Below, in pieces: positions 52,236 through 60,013 of a DNA stretch of 64,000 nucleotides. The stretch is from Haliea sp040221975 (GTDB lineage Bacteria; Pseudomonadota; Gammaproteobacteria; Pseudomonadales; Halieaceae), in NCBI GenBank assembly GCA_040221975.1, contig JAVJWR010000013.1, forward strand, positions 124,001 to 188,000, written 5' to 3'. The position numbers and the translations under genes were made by a program. How positions within the stretch are numbered: position 1 is the stretch's first letter; the number at the start of each line of letters is the position of its first letter. The notes below the pieces were generated by a model, which searched no databases, had not been told where the DNA came from, and saw only the letters and a program-made list of their open reading frames with translations.

Positions 52236-53645
52236 ATGGCCCGCAAACGTCGTGACAACGATGCAGCTGTTGCTGCCATCAGGGCCAGCCTCCAGCACAG
52301 GGCTTTTGCGAGCGCACTACAGGCAAGCGAGCTGCAGCTGGCGAAGACTGCTGCCGACGCCGAACTCTGGGGCCTGAAAGGCCAGGCACTGCAGGGCCTG
52401 GAACGCTGGGCAGAGGCGGAAGCCTGCTTCCTGCAGGGCCTTGAATCCAGCCCCGGCAATGCCCGCCTGCTGGTCCTGCAGGGGCACCTCTACACCCGGC
52501 TTGGCCGCGGTCAGGAAGCCATTTCCAGTTACAGTCGGGCCCTGGACCAGGACCCGGGCCTGACCGACGCCTACCGCGGGCTGCTGAACTTCCGTGCCAT
52601 CCCGGCAGATGCACCTGAAGTCGCAGAGCTGCTGGGACTGGCACTGAACGAGCGCCGCACCGACAGCTCGCGAGCCAGGGCGCTATTCCTGCTGGGACAG
52701 ATTTTCGTCGATGCGGGCCTGGATCACCCCGGCTTCGCCTTCTTTCGCCAGGCCAATACCCTGATCGCCAATACCATCGAACGCGGCAAGCGCGAGTACC
52801 AGGTGTCGGCGGCAGCGGCCGCCATGACTGCGGAGTTTTTCCGCCGCCACGCCCGCTCCGAACCGGCCGCACCGACCTGCCCCGCCATCATCGTTGCCGG
52901 ACTGCCGCGCTCGGGCAAGAGCCTGGTGGAAAACCTGCTGGCAGCGCATCCCCTGATCAGCGCGGGCGGTGAACTTGCGCTGGTGCGCAAACTGGTCGGC
53001 GGCCTCCACCAGGGTCAGGGGCTGGAAACACGGGCAGCACGGCTGGCCGTGACAACCGTCTCGCCACTGGGTCAACACCTCCCGCTCGCCGCCCCCGGCG
53101 CTCGCTATATCGTCGACACCTCTCCGGCCAATCTCAGCCGGCTCGGCTACCTGGCCCTGCTGCACCCGGAGGTACCGATCATATTCTGTCGTCGCGAACC
53201 GCTGGACCTCGGGCTGGCCCTTTACTTCAAGAATTTCCGCAGCGGCCACCGCTACAGCTACCAGCTGGCCACCACCGGACGCGCCATCGCCCTGGCAGAA
53301 AAAATCATGCAGCACTGGCGGCAGGCACTCCCCAATCCCATGTTCGAAGTACAGTACGAGGCGCTCGTCCAGGACCCCCAGGGCACCCAGCGGACACTGT
53401 TGTCAAGCCTCGGCCTGCCACCGGCCACGCCCCGGGAGCGCCCCGGCACGGGCGCCGAATGGCGCGTGTTCCCCAGCCGCTCAATCGAGGCGGTGGGCAC
53501 CATCAGCCCCGAGCTGGTCGGTTTCGCACAGCGATTTCACAGCCAATTGGCGCCGCTGGCCAAAGCCCATGCCGAGGAGACCGCGCGCCCAGGATTCGTC
53601 TCCAGGGGCAGCAACGGTGACAGAGCGAGGCGCAGGGGAGCCTGA
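52236..53645 (+). CDS. TPR and sulfotransferase domain protein
   Basis: 469 residues. Three or four tetratricopeptide repeats (about 15-165) and a C-terminal sulfotransferase domain with the PAPS-binding loop GLPRSGKSLVENLLAAHP near residues 225-242 and a downstream VEYE-like FEVQYEALVQDP. Members add sulfate from PAPS to proteins or glycans; the TPR part may bind the acceptor. Substrate unknown. The ATG at 52236 has GGGAG 8 nt upstream. It lies 157 bp upstream of sufB on the same strand; the suf promoter sits between. Confidence 0.82.
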   Translation: MARKRRDNDAAVAAIRASLQHRAFASALQASELQLAKTAADAELWGLKGQALQGLERWAEAEACFLQGLESSPGNARLLVLQGHLYTRLGRGQEAISSYSRALDQDPGLTDAYRGLLNFRAIPADAPEVAELLGLALNERRTDSSRARALFLLGQIFVDAGLDHPGFAFFRQANTLIANTIERGKREYQVSAAAAAMTAEFFRRHARSEPAAPTCPAIIVAGLPRSGKSLVENLLAAHPLISAGGELALVRKLVGGLHQGQGLETRAARLAVTTVSPLGQHLPLAAPGARYIVDTSPANLSRLGYLALLHPEVPIIFCRREPLDLGLALYFKNFRSGHRYSYQLATTGRAIALAEKIMQHWRQALPNPMFEVQYEALVQDPQGTQRTLLSSLGLPPATPRERPGTGAEWRVFPSRSIEAVGTISPELVGFAQRFHSQLAPLAKAHAEETARPGFVSRGSNGDRARRRGA

Positions 53646-53653
53646 GAGCAGCA

Positions 53654-53682
53654 TTGCACCGCCGCCTATAGTCGACTAAAAT
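53654..53682 (+). promoter_or_regulatory. Putative sigma-70 promoter of the suf operon
   Basis: TTGCAC (53654-53659) and TAAAAT (53677-53682) are 17 bp apart, the optimal spacing. It lies about 120 bp upstream of sufB and its -10 is inside the IscR-like site. Confidence 0.7.
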
Positions 53683-53692
53683 ACTCAGGTAT
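53668..53692 (+). promoter_or_regulatory. IscR type-1-like operator over the suf promoter
   Basis: A 25-bp imperfect palindrome, left half ATAGTCGACTAA, right half ATACTCAGGTAT. It agrees with the published type-1 consensus of IscR (as I remember it) in 24 of 25 positions; the exception is position 17 (C for G). It covers the -10 element. That is the arrangement for repression by [2Fe-2S]-IscR when iron-sulfur clusters are plentiful. No iscR gene is in the window. Confidence 0.75.
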
Positions 53693-53802
53693 TCAGCGGC
53701 AGCGGAAAAACGCTCGCCGGCACAGACAGGCAGGGTTCTGCATGCGAAAATGCAGCCCGGATATCGCCGGGCACCGAAGCCCGCCCCAACAGGTCAAGCA
53801 CT

Positions 53803-55242
53803 ATGTCGCAGGAACAGATCGAGCACGCCATACGCAAGGAATACGCGGCCGGCTTCTCTACTGATATCGAGTCGGACACCCTGCCCCCGGGCCTGGATGA
53901 GGAGACCGTTCGCTTCATTTCCGCGCGCAAGAACGAACCCGAGTGGCTGCTCGAGTGGCGCCTGCAAGCCTATCGCGACTGGCGGGAGATGGCCGAGCCG
54001 CAGTGGGCCCATGTCCACTACCCGCCGGTACAGTTCGAGGAAATGTCGTACTTCTCCTCTCCCAAGGCGATGAAAGACCGACCCCAGAGCCTGGATGAGG
54101 TGGACCCGCAACTGATCGAAACCTACAACAAGCTGGGCATACCCCTGCACGAACAGGCAGCCCTGGCCGGGGTCGCCGTCGATGCGGTGTTCGATTCGGT
54201 CTCGGTCACCACCACCTTCCGGGAAAAGCTGTGGGAGGCCGGGGTAATCTTCTGCTCGATTTCCGAAGCCGTGAAAGACTATCCGGAGCTGGTAAAGAAA
54301 TACCTCGGCAGCGTGGTTCCGCGCAAGGACAACTTCTACGCCGCGCTCAACAGCGCGGTGTACAGTGACGGCTCCTTCGTCTACATCCCGAAGGGCGTGC
54401 GTTGCCCGATGGAGCTGTCGACCTACTTCCGTATCAACGAGGCCAAGACCGGCCAATTCGAGCGCACCCTGATCATCGCCGACGAAGGCAGCCATGTCAG
54501 TTACCTCGAGGGCTGCACCGCGCCGATGCGCGATGAAAACCAGCTACACGCCGCCGTCGTGGAGCTGGTAGCTCTGGACGGCGCCGAAATCAAGTACTCC
54601 ACGGTGCAAAACTGGTATCCCGGCGATGCCGAGGGCAAGGGCGGCATCTACAACTTCGTCACCAAGCGTGGCGTCGCCCACCGCAACGCCAAGATTTCCT
54701 GGACCCAGGTGGAAACAGGCTCCGCCATTACCTGGAAATATCCCAGCTGCATTCTCCGCGGCGACAACAGCATCGGCGAGTTCTACTCGGTGGCACTGAC
54801 CAACAACGCCCAGCAGGCCGATACCGGCACCAAAATGATACATCTGGGCAAGAACACCCGTTCCACCATTATTTCCAAGGGCATTTCCGCTGGTAACAGT
54901 TCCAATGCCTATCGCGGCCTGGTGCGCATGAGCCCGCGCGCCGAGGGCGCCCGCAACTACACCCAGTGCGACTCGCTGCTGATCGGCGACCGCAGCGCCG
55001 CCCACACTTTTCCCTATATCGAAAGCCGCAACCCGAGCGCTGTCGTGGAGCACGAGGCCACCACCTCCAAGGTCAGCGACGACCAGCTCTACCTGTGTCA
55101 GCAACGCGGCCTGGATGCGGAGAAAGCCGTGTCCATGATCGTCAACGGCTTCTGCAAGGAAGTCTTCCGCGAGTTGCCCATGGAATTCGCCATGGAAGCC
55201 GGCAAATTGCTGGAAGTGAGCCTTGAAGGTTCGGTCGGCTAG
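53803..55242 (+). CDS. sufB: Fe-S cluster assembly scaffold SufB
   Basis: 479 residues. With SufC and SufD it forms the SufBCD scaffold on which [Fe-S] clusters are built. Seen: RNEPEWLLEWRLQAY (as KNEPEWLLEWRLQAY), IYNFVTKRG, KYPSCILRGDNS, and NPSAVVEHEATTSKV. Normal length. AGG lies 9 nt upstream of the ATG. First gene of sufBCDSATE; the operon lacks its usual iscR first gene, but a IscR-like site precedes it. Confidence 0.97.
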   Translation: MSQEQIEHAIRKEYAAGFSTDIESDTLPPGLDEETVRFISARKNEPEWLLEWRLQAYRDWREMAEPQWAHVHYPPVQFEEMSYFSSPKAMKDRPQSLDEVDPQLIETYNKLGIPLHEQAALAGVAVDAVFDSVSVTTTFREKLWEAGVIFCSISEAVKDYPELVKKYLGSVVPRKDNFYAALNSAVYSDGSFVYIPKGVRCPMELSTYFRINEAKTGQFERTLIIADEGSHVSYLEGCTAPMRDENQLHAAVVELVALDGAEIKYSTVQNWYPGDAEGKGGIYNFVTKRGVAHRNAKISWTQVETGSAITWKYPSCILRGDNSIGEFYSVALTNNAQQADTGTKMIHLGKNTRSTIISKGISAGNSSNAYRGLVRMSPRAEGARNYTQCDSLLIGDRSAAHTFPYIESRNPSAVVEHEATTSKVSDDQLYLCQQRGLDAEKAVSMIVNGFCKEVFRELPMEFAMEAGKLLEVSLEGSVG

Positions 55243-55291
55243 AAAATTGACAACCGCGCGGCAAGCAGCCGCGCCCCGGAGCACAATCATC

Positions 55292-56038
55292 ATGTTGAAG
55301 ATAGACAACCTGCACGCCAGGGTTGAAAGCGAAGATATTCTCAAGGGCCTCAACCTGGCGGTGAAGCCGGGCGAGGTGCACGCCATCATGGGCCCCAACG
55401 GCTCCGGCAAGAGCACCCTCGGCCACGTGCTGGCCGGGCGCCCGGGCTACACCGTAACCGCCGGTTCAGCCCAGCTGCTGGGCCAGGACCTGCTGGCGCT
55501 GGATACCGAGGAGCGCGCCCATCTGGGCCTGTTCCTGGCGTTCCAGTACCCGGTGGAAATCCCCGGCGTCAGCAACATGGAGTTCCTGAAGGCATCGGTG
55601 GATGCCGTGCGCGAGCATCGCGGCGAGCCCGCCATCGACAGCGTCAGCTTCATGAAGCAGGCTCGCGAGGCCAGCAAGACCGTGGACCTGGACCCAGCCT
55701 TCCTCAAGCGCGGGGTCAACGAGGGCTTCTCCGGTGGCGAGAAAAAGCGCAACGAGCTGCTGCAGATGCTGTTGCTGCAGCCGAAGCTGTGCATCATGGA
55801 CGAGACCGACAGCGGTCTCGACATCGACGCCCTGCAGGTCGTTGCCAGCGGCATCAATGCCATGCGCAGCCCCGACCGCAGCTTTATCCTGGTCACCCAC
55901 TACCAGCGGTTGCTGAACTTCATCGAGCCGGACTACGTACATGTGCTGTCCGGTGGACGCATCGTCAAATCCGGCGACAAGTCGCTGGCACTGGAACTCG
56001 AAGAGCGGGGCTATGCCTGGCTGGAGGATGTGGCCTGA
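55292..56038 (+). CDS. sufC: Fe-S cluster assembly ATPase SufC
   Basis: 248 residues. ABC-type ATPase: Walker A GPNGSGKST near residues 35-43, signature FSGGEKKRNE, Walker B CIMDETDSGLD, and His switch. Drives SufBCD. ATG at 55292, 49 bp after sufB; the next gene sufD starts one base into its stop (TGATG). Confidence 0.97.
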   Translation: MLKIDNLHARVESEDILKGLNLAVKPGEVHAIMGPNGSGKSTLGHVLAGRPGYTVTAGSAQLLGQDLLALDTEERAHLGLFLAFQYPVEIPGVSNMEFLKASVDAVREHRGEPAIDSVSFMKQAREASKTVDLDPAFLKRGVNEGFSGGEKKRNELLQMLLLQPKLCIMDETDSGLDIDALQVVASGINAMRSPDRSFILVTHYQRLLNFIEPDYVHVLSGGRIVKSGDKSLALELEERGYAWLEDVA

Positions 56039-57342
56039 TGACGGATTTCATGCAGCGAGCACTGGCAGAGGCATCCTCTGCAGCGCCGGCCTGGTTGCAG
56101 GATATCCAGGCCCGGGGCCGCGACGCCTGGAAGGATACCCGTTTGCCTACCCGCAAGACGGAAGCCTGGAAATACACCAGTCTGCAAGCGCTGCAGCAGC
56201 CGTTCACTGTTCCCGGCCGCAATGCGGCCAGGGCCGATGTATCCGACATCAACCTGCCGCAGATGGGCGGCCCGACGCTGGTATTCAGCGACGGCATGTA
56301 CCGGCCTGAACTGTCTGCCACGACCCTGCCCGACGGGCTTTCCCTGGTGCGCTTCGCCGACGCGGATGCCACCCAGGCAGAACAGATCCGCGCCACCCTG
56401 GGCAGTGCCCTGTTGCCGGGGCGCCACGTTTTTGCACCGCTGAACGATGCCACGCTTGCCGACGGGGTGTTCCTGCAGGTCGCCGCCAACGCGGTTGTCC
56501 ACGAGCCGGTGCACATCGCCTGGCTGACCACCGGCCAGCACGAAGCCATCAGCATTACCCAGCGCCTGCTGGTCTGCCTCGGGGACAACAGCCGGGCTAC
56601 AGTGGTGGAGAGCTTTGCCAACACCGCCACCGGCGGCACTGCCTTCACCAACGGCATCACCGAACTGCTGCTGGACCGGGGCGCCCACCTCCATCACTAT
56701 AGGCTGCAGCTGGAGCAGGGCGGCGCGGTACACATCGGCGGCGTCCACGCCCGCCTGGGCGCCGACAGCCTGCTGAGCGGCTTCCACCTGGCCCTGGGCA
56801 GCGCCCTCAAGCGCATCGACCTGGTGGTTGACCACCAGGGTCCCGGCGCCCACTGCGATCTCGACGGCATTTATCTGCCCCGCGGTACCGAGACCGTGGA
56901 CTACCACACCTGCATTGAACACAGCGTTCCCCACTGCACCAGCAAGGAGCGCTTTCGCGGCATCATCGCCGACGAGGCCACTGCCGTGTTCAATGGCCGC
57001 ATCCATATTCACCCTGACGCACAGAAAACCCGTGCCGAGCTCAGCAACAAGAACCTGCTGACCAGCAACAAGGCTGAAATCAACACCAAGCCGGAACTGG
57101 AAATCTACGCCGATGACGTGCAGTGCGCCCACGGCGCCACGGTGGCACAGCTGGACCCGCTGACCATGCATTATCTGCGTACCCGGGGCGTGCCCAGGGA
57201 CGAAGCCGAGGTCATGCTCAGCTACGGCTTTATCAACGAGCTGGTGGAAGCGGTGGCGGAGCCCGCCCTGCGGGAATTCCTGAAGCCACTGCTGGCCAAC
57301 CGCTTCGCCCGCGAATCACGCCTGACGAGGCACATCCTGTGA
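56038..57342 (+). CDS. sufD: Fe-S cluster assembly protein SufD
   Basis: 434 residues. Partner of SufB in SufBC2D. Seen: TRKTEAWKYTSL near the N-terminus, CLGDNSRATVVESF, YHTCIEHSVPHCTS, HPDAQKTRAELSNKNLLTS and the C-terminal GFINELVEAV. The translational start shares A of the sufC stop (TGATG). Confidence 0.95.
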   Translation: MTDFMQRALAEASSAAPAWLQDIQARGRDAWKDTRLPTRKTEAWKYTSLQALQQPFTVPGRNAARADVSDINLPQMGGPTLVFSDGMYRPELSATTLPDGLSLVRFADADATQAEQIRATLGSALLPGRHVFAPLNDATLADGVFLQVAANAVVHEPVHIAWLTTGQHEAISITQRLLVCLGDNSRATVVESFANTATGGTAFTNGITELLLDRGAHLHHYRLQLEQGGAVHIGGVHARLGADSLLSGFHLALGSALKRIDLVVDHQGPGAHCDLDGIYLPRGTETVDYHTCIEHSVPHCTSKERFRGIIADEATAVFNGRIHIHPDAQKTRAELSNKNLLTSNKAEINTKPELEIYADDVQCAHGATVAQLDPLTMHYLRTRGVPRDEAEVMLSYGFINELVEAVAEPALREFLKPLLANRFARESRLTRHIL

Positions 57343-58586
57343 GCTCCCCCGCCACTGTGACCACGCCCGCGTTTGACCCGGCGACCATCCGCCTCGACTT
57401 CCCGATCCTGCAGCAGCAGGTCAATGGCCAGCCGCTGGTCTATCTGGACAACGCCGCCACCACCCAGAAGCCGGAGGCGGTGATCGAGGCTATCAGCCAT
57501 TACTACCGCCACGACAACGCCAATGTGCACCGGGGCGCACATACCCTCAGTGACCGGGCCACCGTGGCCTTCGAGAACGCCAGGACTACCGTGGCCCGTT
57601 TCATCAACAGTCCTGCGCCCTCCCAGGTCATCTGGGTGCGGGGCGCCACGGAAGCGATCAACCTGGTGGCCCACAGCTGGGGCCGCGCCACCCTGCAAGC
57701 GGGGGACCGCATCCTGGTGTCGTATCTGGAGCATCACTCCAATATCGTCCCCTGGCAACTGGTTGCGGCTGCCACCGGGGCCGAAGTGGTTCCCATCCCC
57801 GTCACCCCCGGCGGCGACATCGACCTGGATGCCCTCGCCAGCCTGCTGGACGAGCGCGTCAAACTGGTCGCCGTCAACCATGTATCCAACGCTCTCGGCA
57901 CCATCAACCCGGTGGCGGAGATTACCCGCATGGCCCAGGCCGCCGGTGCCCGGGTGATGATCGACGGCGCCCAGGCCACCTCTCACATGCCGGTCGATGT
58001 GCAGGCCATCGGCTGCGACTTCTATGCCTTCTCCGGCCACAAGCTGTTCGGTCCCACCGGGATCGGCGTGCTCTGGGGCCGGGAGTCACTGCTGGAGGCC
58101 ATGCCGCCCTTGTTCGGGGGTGGCGAAATGATCGAAACCGTCAGTTTCAGCGGCAGTACCTGGAACACCCTGCCGTTCAAGTTCGAGGCGGGCACGCCCA
58201 ATATCGCCGGCGCCATCGGCCTGGCAGCCGCCATTGACTACCTCGCTGCGCTGGACATGGAAGCAGCGGCCCGACACGAAGTGGCACTGCTGCAACAGTC
58301 CATCGCCCTCGGTGCGGAGGTCGAGGGGCTGCGGCGAATCGGCGATCCGGCTCAATCGGTCGGTATCTTCAGCTTCGTTATCGACGGCATCCACCCCTCC
58401 GACCTCGGCATGCTGCTGGACCAGCAGGGTATCGCGGTGCGCACCGGGCACCACTGCACCCAGCCACTGATGGCGCACTACCAGCTGCCCGGGACCGCGC
58501 GCGCGTCCTATTCACTGTACAATACTGCCGAGGATGTGGAACGCCTGTTCGCGGGCATCCACAAGGCAAAACGCCTTTTTGGCTAG
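57339..58586 (+). CDS. sufS: Cysteine desulfurase SufS
   Basis: 415 residues. PLP enzyme that removes sulfur from cysteine for the SUF pathway. Seen: YLDNAATTQKP, HSNIVPWQL, SGHKLFGPTGIG with the PLP Lys, and RTGHHCTQPLM with the catalytic Cys (class II desulfurase; short loop around Cys). GTG start overlaps the sufD stop by 4 nt (GTGA). Confidence 0.97.
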   Translation: MSSPATVTTPAFDPATIRLDFPILQQQVNGQPLVYLDNAATTQKPEAVIEAISHYYRHDNANVHRGAHTLSDRATVAFENARTTVARFINSPAPSQVIWVRGATEAINLVAHSWGRATLQAGDRILVSYLEHHSNIVPWQLVAAATGAEVVPIPVTPGGDIDLDALASLLDERVKLVAVNHVSNALGTINPVAEITRMAQAAGARVMIDGAQATSHMPVDVQAIGCDFYAFSGHKLFGPTGIGVLWGRESLLEAMPPLFGGGEMIETVSFSGSTWNTLPFKFEAGTPNIAGAIGLAAAIDYLAALDMEAAARHEVALLQQSIALGAEVEGLRRIGDPAQSVGIFSFVIDGIHPSDLGMLLDQQGIAVRTGHHCTQPLMAHYQLPGTARASYSLYNTAEDVERLFAGIHKAKRLFG

Positions 58587-58597
58587 AAGGTTGATCC

Positions 58598-58954
58598 ATG
58601 AGCGTAGAGACTTTTGACGTTAGCACCGACGCCCTGCTGGTCACTCCGGCGGCGGCGGCCCATCTGAAGAAACAGCTGGCCCTGTCCGGCAAGCACGCGG
58701 TGCGTATCAGCGTGAAGGAAAGTGGTTGTACCGGTTTCATGTATGTCCTGGATGAAGTGGAGCAGGGTGAAGCAGGCGACCTGGAGCTGCACCCGGAGGA
58801 AGGCCTCGATGTGTACATCGATACCGACTCCCTGAAAGTGCTCAGAGGCACCCGGTTGGACTTCGAGAAGGAGGGCCTGAATCGCACCCTCAAGTTCCAC
58901 AACCCCAACGTCACCGCCGCCTGCGGCTGTGGCGAAAGTTTCAGCATCAGCTGA
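58598..58954 (+). CDS. sufA: A-type Fe-S carrier SufA/HesB-like
   Basis: 118 residues. HesB/IscA-type carrier: SGCTGF with Cys at about 44 and the C-terminal CGCG pair at about 109 and 111, the three cluster ligands of A-type proteins. Carries [Fe-S] clusters from SufBCD to target proteins. Sits 11 bp after sufS. Confidence 0.93.
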   Translation: MSVETFDVSTDALLVTPAAAAHLKKQLALSGKHAVRISVKESGCTGFMYVLDEVEQGEAGDLELHPEEGLDVYIDTDSLKVLRGTRLDFEKEGLNRTLKFHNPNVTAACGCGESFSIS

Positions 58955-58970
58955 GCCGGACGGAGCCCGC

Positions 58971-59513
58971 ATGAGCGCCCAGGAAAGAACCCTGCTGACC
59001 ACCCAACGGGACTGCCCCGGCCGGCTGGTACCTGTCGGTGATGCGGTGACCATTCCCGCCCACACTTTCGTCACCCTGACCCAGGCCCTGGGTGGCAATT
59101 ACACCGTAATCTACAACGGCAACATGGTGCGCGTGGACGGCACCGACGCCGACGCCCTCGGGCTGACCGCGCAGAGGCTGGAGTTTGACGCCCCAACCGA
59201 TGGCCTGGTGCACGAAGACCAGGTGTGGGATGCCCTGCGCACAGTCTTTGACCCTGAAGTGCCGGTGAACCTGGTCGACCTGGGCCTGATCTACGACGTC
59301 GACATCGACCAGCAGGCCGGCACGGTCAGCATTCGCATGACCCTGACGGCGCCCGGCTGCGGCATGGGGCCGGTGCTGGTGGGAGACGTCAAATACCGTG
59401 TGGCCCAGGTCCCCAACGTCCGCGAGGTCGCTGTCGAACTGGTGTTCGATCCACCCTGGAGCCGCGACATGATGTCGGAAGAAGCCCAGCTCGAAACGGG
59501 CATGTTTTACTAG
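58971..59513 (+). CDS. sufT: SufT-type DUF59 protein
   Basis: 180 residues. N-terminal part (about 1-75) of the SufT type, with VTIPAHTFVTLTQALGGNYTV, and C-terminal DUF59 (MIP18) domain (about 80-165) with DPEVPVNLVDLGLIYDV and LTAPGCGMGP containing the conserved Cys. SufT is a maturation factor for Fe-S proteins in other bacteria. It lies between sufA and sufE, 16 bp after sufA. Confidence 0.9.
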   Translation: MSAQERTLLTTQRDCPGRLVPVGDAVTIPAHTFVTLTQALGGNYTVIYNGNMVRVDGTDADALGLTAQRLEFDAPTDGLVHEDQVWDALRTVFDPEVPVNLVDLGLIYDVDIDQQAGTVSIRMTLTAPGCGMGPVLVGDVKYRVAQVPNVREVAVELVFDPPWSRDMMSEEAQLETGMFY

Positions 59514-59526
59514 GGAGTACTCCAGA

Positions 59527-59967
59527 GTGCCTGAATCAGCAGTGAGCAATCCCTTCGGCCACAGCATCACCAGCGACGACATTGTCGACACCCTGTCCTT
59601 CTTCGACGACTGGGAAGATCGCTACAAGTACATCATCGACCTGGGCCGGGAACTGCCTGCCATGCCCGCAGCGCTGCACACCGAGGAGCGCAAGGTCCGC
59701 GGCTGCCAGAGCCAGGTGTGGATAGACACCCGCCTTGAGGACGGACGCCTGCAACTGGCGGTGGACAGCGACGCCTTCATCGTCAAGGGCCTGCTGGGCG
59801 TTGTACTGGCGGCCTACAACAACAAGACGCCAGCGGAAGTGCTGGCGTTTGATATCGACGCCTACTTCGAACGGCTGGACCTGCTGAACCACCTCTCCCC
59901 CACCCGCGGCAACGGCCTGCGGGCCATGGTGGCCCGCATACGGGAGATTGCTGCCGCAGCCCGCTAA
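59527..59967 (+). CDS. sufE: Sulfur acceptor SufE
   Basis: 146 residues. Takes the persulfide from SufS and hands it on to SufB. Seen: DWEDRYKYIIDLG and ERKVRGCQSQVW with the reactive Cys at about 60. GTG start at 59527 with GGGAG upstream. Last gene of the operon; convergent with the DUF5666 gene 46 bp later. No clear terminator is seen in between. Confidence 0.94.
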   Translation: MPESAVSNPFGHSITSDDIVDTLSFFDDWEDRYKYIIDLGRELPAMPAALHTEERKVRGCQSQVWIDTRLEDGRLQLAVDSDAFIVKGLLGVVLAAYNNKTPAEVLAFDIDAYFERLDLLNHLSPTRGNGLRAMVARIREIAAAAR

Positions 59968-60013
59968 AAGGGGGCACCGAATCGCGCGCGTACGCGACCC
60001 GGCCCTGGTGGCA

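Noticed and set aside
59968..60013. CGCG-rich hairpin between sufE and the DUF5666 gene as a terminator
   Set aside because: The stem TCGCG/CGCGA has no T-run on either strand.
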